Assembly: GCA_038503035.1 (NCBI GenBank)
Contig: JAVSML010020789.1
Span: forward strand, 1-64,000
Direction of reading: 5' to 3'
Length of the DNA: 64,000 bases
Source of the DNA: Crocodylus rhombifer
Taxonomy: Eukaryota; Chordata; Crocodylia; Crocodylidae
Shown here: positions 21,953-34,617 of the stretch, piece by piece
How positions within the stretch are numbered: the first letter of the stretch is position 1
Layout of the letters: each line of letters begins with the position of its first letter
Program-made: the position numbers and the translations under genes
The notes under the pieces: generated by a model
The model's database searches: none
The model's input: only the letters and a program-made list of their open reading frames with translations
Told to the model about the DNA's origin: nothing

Positions 21953-22901
21953 GGCTGCATCTACATGAGCTGCTTACTGCGTAATAGCTCATTACTACTA
22001 CACGGTAGTGTCACAGATCACAAACCTTGATGTGACACTACTGTGCAGTAGCAATGAGCTACTGCGCAGACAGCATCGCCAGGAAGCTGTACGGAGACGC
22101 TACTGCACAGTAAGGCTGGTTACTGCACAGTCATTTAATACTTGGCTGTGCAAGTAGAAAATGACTGTGCAGTGACAACTGCAGTCAGCATAGGCGGAGG
22201 GAGAAAAAATTATTTGCAGGGGCTAAGTATGCCCTCCCCACTCCCTGCCCAGCAGGTAAGTCTATGGGGAAAGGGGGAGTGGGGGCAGATCGTCCTCCGT
22301 GGTGAGGAAGGGATTGGGCAGGGGCTGGGTTGAATGGAGCCCTGGCCAGGTGCTGGGACAATCAGAGCCCCTGCCCACCCAGCAGTGGGGTGCACATGGT
22401 GTTACATGACTCTTGAGGCAGCGGAGTGCAAAGCCCAGCATGCAGCAGCAGCCACCTCTGCCCTGCGCACAGACTGGGGGGCACCTGTGCCCCAGCCTCT
22501 GCCAGGGTGTGCACAGCAGCAGGAGACCTACCCATGCTCCTGGACAAGCCACCCGGCTCCAATTGTTCCACCACCCAGTCCAGCCAGGGCCCCATTTGCC
22601 CCTGCCTCTGCCCCTGCTGCACTGTCTCCCTCAATGTGGGGGCCTCAACCTGCCCCCACAAGCTCCTTCCCTTTTAGAGTAAACTAGAACTTGCCTGCCA
22701 TGCTGCTAGAGATCCACATGCTGGGCTGCAATCCTGGCTGTGTGTGCACGCCCCTCCCCATCCCTGCTGCAGCTGCCCAGAGCCTGCAGCCGGGCTGCCT
22801 TGCGGCCCTACCCGCTGCCCCACGTTTGGGGGGGGGATGAGCCCCATTAGCCCCGGCCTTGCACTGCCTATGGACAGTCAGCATCTTGTGTAGACAAGGC
22901 C
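21953..22901. mobile_element. Harbinger-like MITE (GGGTGCATCTACA family), split by a later insertion
   Basis: The left end is GGCTGCATCTACATGAGC and the right end in reverse complement is GGCCTTGTCTACACAAGATG, so inverted ends are recognisable. The left arm contains an imperfect long palindrome built from GTAGTGTCACAG/GTGACACTACTG and GCAATGAGCTACTGCGCAG. The same ACTGYGC..AATGAGCTACTGC and CACAGTCATTTARTACTT words occur in the 39.36 kb copy. The original unit is about 250 bp; the rest is the GC-rich insertion listed next. Confidence 0.65.
22190..22874. mobile_element. GC-rich element inserted inside the 22 kb MITE
   Basis: CAGTCAGCAT occurs at 22182-22191 and again at 22875-22884, immediately bracketing about 690 bp of GC-rich sequence absent from related MITE copies. 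Removing it joins GACAACTG to the MITE's CTTGTGTAGAC end, as in the 39.36 kb copy. The insert starts with a short inverted word (CATAGGC at about 22188; GCCTATG near 22866). It shares GAGAAAAAATTATTTG and CAGCAGGTAAGTC with the 25.0 kb hAT MITE. An 8-10 bp duplication suits a hAT insertion. No coding capacity. Confidence 0.6.
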
Positions 22902-25006
22902 ACTGTTTATATAGGATAGAAACAGTAGCATAAGTCTTACTCTACAAGGGCTATTGGATGTATTAAAAATAATCTGACAAGTGTGGAAGAAGAGAGATTC
23001 CACCTCTGAGCATTCATAAATGCAGCTACCCAGATTTCTTGATTGTGGCCTGATCATACAGGAAGCCCAGGCTGCCCTCTATGAGATGCAAAGCACTTTC
23101 ATCTCCACTGTAACTGATGGCAGTGTCCCATAGGATTAGGTTATAACTGATTTCAGGGCTTCTTTGCTTTTCTTAAGACTGGGGAACATTTTCATTTGCC
23201 TATTAAATGGAAGTTAAAGCTGCATGAGGCTTTCTGGGACACTGTGTATGCAAATCTTCACCCCACAATTTGATTCTTTTGTTAAACTGCAAATGGTTGT
23301 TTTCCTGCATCTGATCTATGAGAAATCATGACTTGCATGAAATTCAGGGTATTTTCTGTCTTTCATCACAGTGTAGACTTTAGCTATTGTTTAAGTTCGT
23401 TAATGGTAATGGCCCTGTTTAAAGACGCAAGCAGGCAGAGTACAGGCAAAACACTGTTTCTTTCTATCACTATGTATAGGTCACATAACAATATAAAAAT
23501 TAAATTACCCACATGCTTGAACCTAATAGCATATTTTGTATCTTGTTCCCTAATATTGCCAGATAACATTAATCATAAATGTCAGCAGTGTCTCCAGATG
23601 ACTTCCTGACTTTTGACAAAAGGCCTTCATCTCAGGCTCTTAAATTCCAAGGTCAAGGAGAATGTAACATTCGGAATAATTATTAGCATTATTTTACCTT
23701 GACATTTCAGCCCTGCTTCAGTTTAACATTCCACCCAAGCAATGAAGACGAATGTCATCTTTCGATTCACTGGAGGGAATTGCCCCAATTAAACCTGACT
23801 TTAAAGATATCTGAAACACTGTATTAATTTGCTGTCCTCCTTTTTAGCAAGGAATACTTCACAGAGGAGAGGAACTTTCATTAAAAGCATTAAAGATTTA
23901 CTGTGACAAGAACAAGCAATTTTTTAATTGCATTTTTTCCCCTAGGCTAAGATAATAATCACTTCTCCTTATTTTTAGTGAAGAGTCTGCTTTTCAGTGG
24001 ATGCACTGTCCTAAAGATTCTCTGTCCTTTCATTTCAGCTGAAAGGTCAGAGTTATAATTTTGTTGCATCAGGAGCGATTAGAGGTACCTTTTCAAAACC
24101 TTGTTACATTCATGCTCCAGATCCTCAGCCCAGCTTACAGCCTTTTGTATGTCACCATATTTACTTCATTATATTTACATGTTAGATAAGTGAGACAGAA
24201 CATGTAATTTAACAAAGAATCTTTTTTGGTAACTCAGAAATGTAAAAGATTTCCAGATCCCTGGCAAGTGACATATGAGAAGAAATAGAAAGAGACAGCC
24301 CCCATGCCACACACATCCCAACAGCTGCTGAGCCTTGGTTGGGCAGAGGTCTGGAGATCCAATTCAGTCAAATGATTTTATGCATCCACTGCCTGCAAAC
24401 TTTTGATGACCTTAGAAATGTTCTGGAAAGCTAATCAAATGGTTGGGTAAATGGCAGTGTAAACTGCATGTAGTATGACATTGGGCATGTGCCAATAAAC
24501 TTGCTGTCTTCGTTCAGTCTCCTTTTCAGTTGACTGCTAGGTTCTCTTTTTGCTGCACCTCTATTGTGTCTCCTTGGTCCCTGGAATTATAAGTGTTTTG
24601 CACATTTTGGGGCAAAAAACCTGACCCCACTGACAATCAAAAGTAACCCTCCAACTGATTTCAGTCATGTTTGATAAAAGTAGTGATTTTGGAGCACTTT
24701 AATTAGTACAGAAGCTCATGGGGCTGTGCCAGCTCACTACAGCTGAGGATTTGACCCATTAGCTGAGATTCAGTAATCACTTTCTGCACATTATGTCACT
24801 ATGTAAGTGTAGCTGTGTTTTTTTAGGGTTTGTAGAAAAAGCTGTTTTCCATTCTTGTAATGGTAGTGCAGTATTTGTTAATTATCATCCAGCATTGAGT
24901 ATGAGTGGGGGAAAAGACATTGATAAAATCTTGAATTTCCTTGTATTTACTGGTGCTTAAAAACTCAGCTGCAGTATTGCATTAAAATAATGTGGAGGTT
25001 TTGGGG
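22902..25006. other. Unique AT-rich DNA, no gene seen
   Basis: No supported gene. 23640-23960 is dense in AT-rich homeodomain-like words (AATAATTATTAGCATTATTT) and carries CCAAGGTCA, a nuclear-receptor-like half site, so it could be a conserved non-coding element, but this cannot be judged from one sequence. Confidence 0.45.
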
Positions 25007-25441
25007 CAGTGGTCTCCAACCTTTTTACATAGGAGATCACCTTTGGCATTTCAAAGCAACCCGAGATCTATCGTGCGCTGCCCCAATTTCCCCTCCCGCC
25101 CCTTGCCCAAAAGGTGAGTCTGTGGGGAGGGATGGGGGGGGAGTGGCAGATGGAGGTAGAAGGAGAAAAAATTATTTGGGGGCGTACCTCCCCAGCAGGT
25201 AAGTCCCAGCCACCCGGGGCCCCACTCAACTTACCTCTGCACCTGCCTCTGTGGCACAGTCCCTCACTGCAGGGGCCTTGATCTAGCCCCTGCCCCTTAC
25301 TTCCCCCATGGACTGACCTGCTGGGCTAGGGCATGGCCATACATGCATATGAGGACTCAGCCCCTGACCCTAGGCTTGGATCGACTCCAAGCGGCTCCGA
25401 GATCTACTCGTGGATCAAGATCCATTGGTTGGTAACCACTG
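25007..25441. mobile_element. hAT MITE with CAGTGG termini
   Basis: The left end CAGTGGTCTCCAACC (25007-25021) and right end GGTTGGTAACCACTG (25427-25441) form a near-perfect inverted repeat. The 8 bases outside each end (TTTTGGGG and TATTAGAG) agree at 5 of 8 positions, compatible with an eroded 8-bp hAT target duplication. The middle is GC-rich and shares GAGAAAAAATTATTTG and CAGCAGGTAAGTC with the insertion at 22.2 kb, and a CTCACTGCAGGGGCCTTGAT word with the element at the window start. Non-coding. Confidence 0.75.
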
Positions 25442-26495
25442 TATTAGAGAGAAGTTGGAAGAGAATCTCAAAGAGGCACAACACACAAAGAGATGTGTGT
25501 TGCATGAGGTCCTCTTTCTGTGAGCTTACTAGTCATTTACTCTGGTTGAGGTCAGACATTTTCTCTTCATGATGTATGTGGCAGATAGTCACAGCCTATC
25601 TGGCTTGGTGGAGTGGGGAGGGGAGGGGGTTAATTTTTGTCATTGTGTTTAGAGCCAGTTCGGAGAGTGATATAGCAAGGGTCAGATTCAGCCATGTCAC
25701 AGGGCAAGACATCAACACGCAAGCTTTTATTTTTTCAAAGTAAATATGTCTATTACAATATTCTGCCTTCTGAAGTTTCTACTATTTGACTGCTGCACCT
25801 ATTGAACTTTGTGGAAATACCCAGCCACACCGCAGGAGGATATAGAGTTAGCAAACCAATCCCAGCTACTTTGACTACTTTAAGATTTGACTCCCAAATC
25901 CATGCACTCATATACATTTCTACCAGATGAGTTTCTGGATCACAGAGGATATAGTTTGGTTTTCGTTTTATTTATGGTTAGAAGGATTAAACTCCTGGTT
26001 CACCATCACTTTTCAGTGGTTTCTTGCACAGAGACTATTGTTTCCTACCACACTGTCATGGGCTCCCGGTGAAAGGGATTTTTCCACCTGGAGACTTTTC
26101 CCATCTCTTCAGGAGACCAGGTTTTAGTGGCATTTCTAATGTCATTAATTCCTTCTATAGTCCAACGCCTAAGCCCTGGGAGTCTAAAGCTTAGAGATAA
26201 TTATTTCCATCACTGTGGGGGGCATGGGTATTTTAAAATCCCTCTGCTTCTTGAGGGTCAAGTGTTTAATGTTTCATTTGAAGACTGGGAAATGTGGGAA
26301 CAGAAGGCAAACTGAATTTTTGATAGTGTCCATCCTTTTGAATAACTGCCTTATTGGCCTTAAACTTCTTTTCTCACATACAAAAAATATCCTTGGTGTT
26401 TCCGATGTAGGCAGATATGGAGATATTTTCCCCTAATAGGAATAACTATGAAGAGGGTGTCTTTACTTCTGGCAGTATTCCAGATTCTAAGTGTG
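25442..26495. other. No feature seen
   Basis: AT-rich DNA. A few overlapping frames of about 60-70 codons at 25.9-26.4 kb lack any recognisable domain. Confidence 0.5.
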
Positions 26496-26572
26496 CATTT
26501 AGGCACATTTTTTCTGTGTGTTTTGTAGAGTGCCGGGCATTTACAGCTGTATATAAATAAAAATAATGTCCA
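26496..26572 (+). mobile_element. Ancient retroposon 3' tail (L2/CR1-like)
   Basis: TTTTGTAGAGTGCCGGGCAT is followed by GCTGTATATAAATAAAAATAAT. This resembles the GTACAGCGCCTGGCAC...TATATAAATAAATAAT tails of ancient vertebrate LINE/SINE families. Short and decayed. Confidence 0.4.
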
Positions 26573-28096
26573 GATATCTCAGAAACAGGCAAATGGATTT
26601 CCACCAAACTTGAAAAAAAGAAAATATAATAAAATAAAAAGTGAATCTGAGCTTCGGTTGCATTAGATAGTATTTTTGGGCGCAACCTAGCATGTTGTAA
26701 AAGGAACTGAAAGTAAAAGTGTCTGAATGGGAGTGCTACTTCGATCAGCCAAAACTATTTGGAATTTTACTGTTGGGAAAGTGGTGCTGGCATAACAGAC
26801 CTCTCCAAATGCTATTTTCTCTGCATCTGAGCTGGAGTGGATGTTGACATGAGAGATGATTACAGGCTGTGAATTTTCAAAGGAGTTTATAGTAACAAGA
26901 CCACCCCAGTTGCTCAGCTAATGCTGCTGCTGCTGCTGCTGTTAGAAAGAATCCTCTACATGTTTGAATTGCAGAGGCAGAAAACTGAGGAAGCAAGTTA
27001 TGAACAAACTTGATCCAATAGTTTTTTGGTCACAAATATGAAGGAAAATAGAAAATGCACCTAAAGGGAATCTAGTAAAGAGCTTAAAGCAGTGCTGTGA
27101 GTCCTCTGTTTTGTACTGTCACAGTTGTCACCCAGTGCCTTGTGTTATATATAGGCCCATGACCCCACCCTTGTTTTCTTTTTAATTAATTAAAAAGAAA
27201 CAGAGCCAAAGGATAAGTGACTCTAAGGTCTTCCATTTTCATAATGTATTAATGATAGGAAGCTTGTTCTTAAACAGGGAGAGGATCACCTTACAATTGC
27301 ATTCCCTCTTTATTTGGGATTTAATCCTAGCAAAAATGTTTCCTCTGAAGCATACTGTGCTGCTTACAGTGCACTGCATGTAGAGGTTTCATCAGTGTGG
27401 CGGCTTGTCTTCTGACTGGTGGGGTGTCTCCAGAAACTCATAACTCCAGCGCTCCAGAGTTTGCACTGGTCCCCAATAACTTCTTGGCACAATTCAAGGT
27501 TTTGAGCTATAACACTCTAAGTAGTTTGGGTCTTACATACCTAAGAGATCATCTTCTCCCTTATGTCCCCATCACAAATCCTCAGGTCAGCTGAGAACAG
27601 GTACCATCTTACAAGTATACACCAAGTATGCTCAGTAAAAACATGTGGGAGATCATTCTCTACAGGAAGTCTTTCTTTCTTGGGGCTTGCTAGAGCCTGA
27701 GCCTGGACCTCTTTCAGAAGTTGTGATGTGTAAGACCATCCTGTTTAGGCAAGCATTCACCAAACAAAACTAGGTTGAGGTTCTATTTATAGGGTTTTTA
27801 TTTTATTTTGATGTCCTAGTTCTCTTTAAGCTGTTTTGGTCATCTTGTCACTCTCCTGGTTTTAATTCATGCTGTTTTCTTATTGGAAGCCAGCGTCCCT
27901 TTTGTTGGGAAGGGTGACATAAATTAAATAAATAAATCAATAAATATCAGCTTGGGGCATCTCTTTATTAGAAGATTGCCCCCATCTTGCATTATGGAAC
28001 TGAGCATTTTGATTCCTCAGTTCACATTGATGCAGAATGGCCATGCTACCTAGGAACTAACTGCTTTAAATGTAACATGCAATGGCACACAAAGTA
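26573..28096. other. Unique DNA with short simple repeats
   Basis: It includes a (CTG)6-7 run at about 26922-26941 and an (AAAT)n-like run at about 27919-27948 (AAATTAAATAAATAAATC), possibly the tail of an old retroposon. Palindromic TTTAATTAATTAAA sits near 27181-27194. No gene is supported. Confidence 0.5.
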
Positions 28097-28106
28097 CTCC
28101 CTCCCT

Positions 28107-28155
<49 letters not shown>
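28097..28155. repeat. (CTCC)n(CT)n microsatellite
   Basis: Four to five CTCC units run directly into about 20 CT dinucleotides. The - strand translates into an Arg-Glu run that is not a protein. Confidence 0.95.
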
Positions 28156-28159
<4 letters not shown>

Positions 28160-31100
28160 CTAGTGATCTTTGATTATCAAATGGACAACTGCAGAAAAGG
28201 AACAGAACACTTGCAAGAAAAGCATTTTTTTCAAGAACTAAATCAAAACACATCAATAAATAAAGAACCATCCCTCTGTTGTGTGCTCTGCAGGAGTGCA
28301 CCAAGGAGTTGTTTTAAGTGGCAGTATCATGTAAGCCTGTGCACTTCTGAGAGTGGAGGTTTTTTATGCGCCCAATAAAATGGCTTCATGGAATAAAAGA
28401 CATGTAAAATGGATTCATTAAAAAAGAAAGTGTTTAACAATCATTCTTTTACATGAAAACTGGAATATCTTCACTACTGACTTGTAGGTGAATATTTAGG
28501 TCATGGTTTTGATCTATAAAATCATTCAATGGCTTGCAACGTGATGCCTGAGAAAATGCCATCCTATACTCACTTGGCTCAGATCTGTAGAGGCACTTAA
28601 AGTGCACCCCCTCATAACCAGAGAGCGGCGGATGCCACCTGAGTGTTTCTTGTGATGTCCTCTCTCTATCAGAGTGCCCTCCCTACTCAGTCTGAAATAT
28701 CTGTTGGCTTTCCAGACAAGGCCCATCTGCTCTCTCAGACATGCAGGGAGGGGGTGAGACTTTTGGGAGGAAAGTAGGGGGGTAGATTTTTGCTTTGGTC
28801 AGGTTGTGGGGAGAAACATGAGATGGGATTTAAATCTATATTAAATCTAGGTTGGAGATTGGTATCTAGTGAGTGTGCGAAGGCAGGGAGGATTTGGGCT
28901 GCAACCTTTCCTGGGTATTTAATTTTTAATTGTTGTCAAGAGGTGCTGAGAGCTTGGGTGAGTGCTCTTTGGAATGTGCAATCTGAAACTGAACAATAGA
29001 AATGAGAAGAAACCTCTCAGTACTAAAAGACTGGTGCAGTGAGGCCATATTTAAATAGGCTCCTTTAATATCCAAAAGTAGCAGAAATTGTTAGAATATC
29101 CACCTCATTAATCAGTAAGGATGGTAGACAACTACTATAGGAAAGCTGCTGCTTTCCTAAAACTGTTACTTTTCACTGCGGGTAATATAACATCAATCTG
29201 AAAAAAAATCATACGAAGAAAAAATATTCCAATTCCAAAATACGCCTATTTTCTTGATGTCTATAGTTGGATTGCTAGTATTTGCAGCGACACGGACTTC
29301 CAGAACAACCATTCATCCATTTCAATTTATTGCATATCAGGGGGTGTTTGTGTTCTCCCCTGTCTACTTGTTCACTGCTTTTTGATAACTGTTTTATTGA
29401 ACTTACCCAGGTTGATATTCTTCTGAGTTTCATGCACTTTTCAGGTCTGTGCTTCTGTAATTTTAAAAAGGAACAGATTTAGGTAGGTTTCCATCGTGTT
29501 CATAAATGTTGTTAGAAAGCAATGACAACCTCTTTTCTTTAGCTTCATCAAAATTGTGTGAATTCCTAAGCCCAAGAAATGATGCTATTCAGGTGGCTTT
29601 GTATTTATTATTTATACTGAAGCAGTATCTTGTGATTGGAGCCCCCTCTAGAGAATTCTTTGTACCGTCACTCTTGACAAAATGATAAATTAGCCATTGG
29701 TTTAAACTTGGAGAAGATGAGGCAGGGGTTGTGCTTTGGTCAGTATGTTTATAAAACACCAGTTAATGTAAACCAAGACAGAATGAGAGCTATTTAGTTA
29801 GCTGTGCTTGCTTTACTTGTGAACATTCATTTCTGTTTCTTAAGAAACATGGTATTTAAATCAGACAATTAAAGACCTAATTCCACCTTCAGATACACAG
29901 GGGCTGGTGGGAATTATAATGGTAAACTGATTGGAATTGGGCCTGGTTCCTGTGAGAGAATCAAGTCTTTGTTTTTTAATTATTTGATTCAAGCAAAGGC
30001 AAATGTTTTCACAAGTAGGTGCCTAACCTGTGCCTGGAAAGGGGCACACAAGCTCATGATATGTAACTGTGCAAGAGAAGCAGCTGAAACTGTCCCCACA
30101 GAAGGGGTAGTTAGTTGTTGCTGCATGTGCAGTTTTGTTGATTTTTAACACATGCATTTTCTAAGTGTGCCCTGAGTTCTTATTTTTACTAAATGGTCTC
30201 ACTTAGTAACTTTGGCCTTGCTAAACTAGCAGCAAGAGCTGAGAGGTGGGGGTCAGCATCTGGGCCCTACCTAAAAATGGGGAAAAGAAAAACACAGAGA
30301 AAGCATTATTAAAAAGTCACTATTCCACAGCTGTAGGAATGTAGGATGTAGGAATATCTTACATAAGAAACTTTGCTTCATTCAAGGCTCTGAATATTCT
30401 GATGATCCTTCAATGCTGATTCCAGCCTTTATGGTCACAGAACCCAAGTGAAATTTTCCCTATATCACTGTCTTGCTTGAGCTGGAAATATCAAAGAACA
30501 GGTTTCTTTCACTTTGGTTCTTTCCACTTCAGTTTCCCCCCCGCATCCAGGCTACTGAGTATTGTTGCTGATGGTTGTAAAATCACCTTTCAGTTGTTCA
30601 GAGAGCAGTTTTACAAGAACAAGACAGTCACCAGGCATCTAGAAATGAAAAGTAGGCAGTAATATTCCCTGTCTGCTCCATTTTGGTATAACTGGGGGCT
30701 CAATAATGCAAGATACTGAGTACATATATAGTATGGGGATTTACCCCTTGGATGTAGTTTATGCTTTGCACCTCACAGGATTTTACCTTGTCTCCTGATT
30801 GCAGAGAGGTGATATTCTTCACTTAATGAATGTTTTCTACTACCTTTCTCTATGACACCCCAACCTCAGAGAAATGCTGATATAGGAAGAGTTTTAAGTG
30901 TAATGCAGAGAATCAAGACTGTTCTCAGACCAGCATCCAGCTGTGAGTTAACAACCAAGTACTGCTGCCATATAAAGTCAGTCAATTTGTGTGAGGGTGG
31001 GAGGCTATAAGTGCCCTGCATTCACTTGAAACTGTCTCAGGAAATTTTCTGAAACCCAAGAAAGGCAATTGCAAGATTAGTGAGTGGGAAGAACCAAGAA

Positions 31101-32325
31101 ACTGGGTGGGGTGGTGAGAAAGTTTTAAGAATAGTTGCAATTAATCTTAGCTCCTGGGACTTAGGGACTTTCCAATGCTGGCAGGTCTCACTATGTGAGT
31201 TGTTACTCCGGTTACATGCCAAGAATATTTAGTGCTGACCGCTGAGTGTATTGAAGAAAAGGCATTGTGCAGGCCCTGTCATTCAGAGGAAATACACCAC
31301 ACAGTCACTGGTTCAACAGTCATTTTGCAGACAATGAACAGTGCTGTTTGGAAGGTGAATAGAATGAGACAATTAAAAATAACAACAACAACAACTTGGC
31401 TTTTTTGTAATGCAGAATGGTAAATGTGTTTGTGTGCCACTTGTACGTGCTCTGAAATACACAGCAGCTGCAATTACACCAAATGCTGCAATAAGGCATG
31501 AAAGTGTGCTTGGCCATTGGCTGATGGGTATACATTACAATTGGCATATATGCTGCTTTGCAATGAAAAGCAGTTGTTCCTGTCCTGAAAAATGCATTGT
31601 AATGAAAACAGAAAATTCTGTCAAAATAGTGAGAAAAGAAGGTGGATAAGAAGTCAGAGAGGATTGTTTCTGTAAGAGAGAAAACTGATTTCTTCAGTCA
31701 TATACTGGCCCCAGTAACAGTGTGTCAGGAGCCAGGATTTTCCCCTTTACATTCTGTTTTGCATGTTTCTTGTTAGGTGTGATTGCTTATGTTTTGGCTG
31801 TATAAGTGAAATACCTTTGTAAAGTGTCTCTAACTCTTAGAGTGGCTGGAGCATTCATTTAGGATGTGGGTAAGTCAGGTCCAAGTCCCTGCTCCAATTA
31901 GTATGCAGTTGTTTAACATGCTTCAACAGGAGAGATGGAGAGAGATTCCCCAGTAGCTTGGTGGTTCAGGGCACTCTACCGGATGTTAAAGATTTTGCTC
32001 GAATTTAGGGTGGCAAACTCAAGGCTGTAAGGATTCCACTGGAGCATCTAAAGCTGCATATACAGGTTCAGATGATCTAGGAAAATTCTCCCAGGGTTGT
32101 TTTCCTATTTGAAAAACTTAGCCAGATACATATGAACAGACATGCAAATGCTGAGCCCATGAAGAGCAGAGACCTTGCAGTGCTGATAGTGTGCAGCCTC
32201 CAGGCCCCCACGCACACATCTCAGTATGCTCTGCAGGCTCCCTCAATCTGCCTGGAGACATAATGCAGTCCTAGTTGCCTGACCCAGACTACTCAGAGTC
32301 AGCCTGTGTCTCCCCGCAGCACAAT
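28156..32325. other. Long unique AT-rich stretch, no gene seen
   Basis: I see no coding region, RNA gene or recognisable element over about 4.2 kb apart from a short (AAC)n run at 31381-31394. All open frames are under 80 codons. Confidence 0.5.
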
Positions 32326-32661
32326 GGGCATTTATAGACATGCTCTGGGAGTGGGGGGGAGAGGGCACTTGAATTAGTGTGGCTCAGTGAGCCACTCAAA
32401 TAAAAGCGCCCGGAGTATCATGTGAATCAGTGTCCCTGTGCTGAAAAATGACAGTGGGGGCACTTTAACTAAAGCTCATCGAATAAGCTTTAGTTAAAGG
32501 GCCCCTGCCACCATTTTTCAGCACTGATACATCTGATGCTGGAGTCTGCCAGACCATGGTAATTACCATGCTCCAGCAGACTCAATTAATTGTGTAATTA
32601 CTTGTAATTAATTGTAATTACTGCATATTGGAACAGCCTCTTTATGCATGTATAGGTGCCC
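32326..32661. mobile_element. Palindromic Harbinger-like MITE (GGGC.. family), copy 2, with AAT duplication
   Basis: The left end is GGGCATTTATAGACATGCTC and the right end in reverse complement is GGGCACCTATACATGCATAA. AAT flanks both ends directly (32323-32325 and 32662-32664). The centre forms an 85-nt hairpin with 38-nt arms at 32439-32476 and 32486-32523. The inner 14 bp (CTTTAACTAAAGCT) pair perfectly, as do the outer 12 (TGCTGAAAAATG). It is the same family as the 2170-2518 element. Non-coding, 336 bp. Confidence 0.78.
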
Positions 32662-34197
32662 AATGTGGGGATTGTGAAGGGGATGTGTTCTGCTCCCTGC
32701 TCTGCTGTTCTCCTGGTTGGGCGGGGGGGAGCAGGAGCAGGAGCAAAGCACGCTGGGATGCTGGAAGACTGTGCTGTGGCTTCTTTCTGAAGGGAGCATG
32801 TACAGACAGACGTTCACTTTCCTAGGTCCTGGGAGAGATTTAACCCTGGTTGTTCCCAGGGTATTTTTCTGCTGGAGTGGCCTTTTTTGCTCTGGGAGAA
32901 AGAACCTGAACATCTGTGTACTTTGTGGTTTCTCCTGGGGGAGTACCAACTCTCCCCAAGAAAAACTAAATGTCTCTATGTGGCCTAAGTGTTGGAATGC
33001 TAAACACTGACACCTGAGACCCTTTGTGTATTTTGCCCTGACAACTTATATGTTTCTAGTTTTTAAGGGTCTAGGGCTTTGAGATAGACGGCTTCAAAAT
33101 GGTGTAAGAAGCAGATTAAAGTAATTGATAGAGAACTCTGAAAAAAATACACGTTCTTATAAAGTAATATTAAAAAGCTTCATGGCCTATAAAAATGCAA
33201 ATTGATGCTTGTGCAAGATGCTTCAAAGCTTCTGGTGTCACCAGTGAGACAAGATTATAGGAAAGGATGTTATTAATGTCATTGGCATGCAAGAATAAAA
33301 AGCAAGAATTCTTTCCCCTGTTTCATGAAAAATGTAAGCATTCGGCTAATGCTGAAATGAATCCTTCCCCTTAATATTCAGTACCCCCTTTCCCCCCCCC
33401 ACACACACATGCAAGAAAAATAATTTGATTTGATCTTTCTCTTTTAGTCAGAGATACCACAGCCTACTCACAATTGAGTTTTTGCCCCTAGATCCCTACC
33501 AGGCTGTTTGTTTGAAATGAGCAAGCAAAAGTGGATTTAGACAGAAATAGTACAAAGCTACAATGCCTTTGTATATGGCAGAAGTGGCAATGTTTTCCGA
33601 AGAACAGTTTTATGCAACACTTCTGAATATGAAAGGATATTGCCTTTTAGCAATTATTTTTAGCAAGAGGCATCAGTTTCCAGCAGAAATGCTTGAAAAT
33701 CATTTAATATAAATATGAAGCTAATTTCCCTTTGCTAATATAACCAGTCATACAGTATTTTTTTTTGCTGTTGTACTGAAAGTGCTCTGTTAACACTTTA
33801 GTACCACGGGGATATAGGAATGGTGATGGCTAGAGGTCCCTGTTTCTAAACACTCTTCTGAGTCGTCCTATTTTTTTGGAGAATGGCAAGCAGTGTAAGA
33901 TGATCAGAAAGTCCATTAAGTGCATTCAGGAGGTGGTATGTGGAGGGAGGGGAAGGTTAAGTGATTTTATATGTGCTGTTTTGTTCTCAGGCAAAGTGAG
34001 AGGCCTCCACGGGTATATTTAGTTCTGCTAAGTCCTAACCTTAGTTTGCTTTACTGCTTGACTTGATAACATGGACACGGGGGTGGGGGAGATGAGTGGG
34101 AGCACACTGTTTTTAAGAAGTAAACCATTGCTTATTGAAGATGAAGCCAAACCAAACAAATCTTTGGGTTTATATCTGTAACTGAAAATAGCTTAAC
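32662..34197. other. No gene seen
   Basis: AT-rich DNA with a C-run plus CA run at about 33388-33410. Opposing frames at 32.6-33.0 kb are shadows of a GC-richer patch and show no domain. Confidence 0.5.
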
Positions 34198-34275
34198 TTA
34201 CTCTTTTACTGCGCCAGTGCCTGACACAGCACATTTTATGGCTCTAAACACAGTGAGCGCTTAGTAAAGATAGAA
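34198..34275 (+). mobile_element. Possible ancient SINE/LINE tail
   Basis: CCAGTGCCTGACACAGCACA and GTGAGCGCTTAGTAAAGATA resemble the CCTGGCACAG...GTGCTYAGTAAAT tails of old MIR/L2-type retroposons. Only weak similarity survives. Confidence 0.3.
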
Positions 34276-34617
34276 GTGTGTAACCTTTATTCTTCAGACT
34301 TCTGTCCTTTCTCTCTCCTTACTAACTCAGGGGAGAACCTTTCAGATTGAGCCATGCTGTCTTGCTGTATTTCTTGAGACACATTTGGCTAGAGGGTTTC
34401 CTTGCATTATTTCTTTTGGGAGGCAAAGAGCTGTTTGTTTTGTCTTATGTTACAGTCTTTGCTAGATAATGGATCTGTGTTCTCTATAGCCTCTGATACC
34501 CACATTTTGCCACAGATTTCATGCTAAAGTGCAGATGAAATGTTGTGCTCTTTGTCTAAGGACTACACTTAAATCCTGATTGGTTGGAGTGTTCCTAAGC
34601 AGTGTTAAATGTTTACC
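34276..34617. other. No feature seen
   Basis: AT-rich sequence without supported features. Confidence 0.5.

Noticed and set aside
22334..22687. 117-codon + strand frame
   Set aside because: Lies wholly inside the GC-rich insertion in the 22 kb MITE; composition artefact without motifs.
26922..26941. CTG repeat as a possible expansion locus
   Set aside because: Only six to seven units with no gene context; an ordinary short microsatellite.
28050..28304. Arg-Glu repeat protein on the - strand
   Set aside because: Pure translation of the CT microsatellite.
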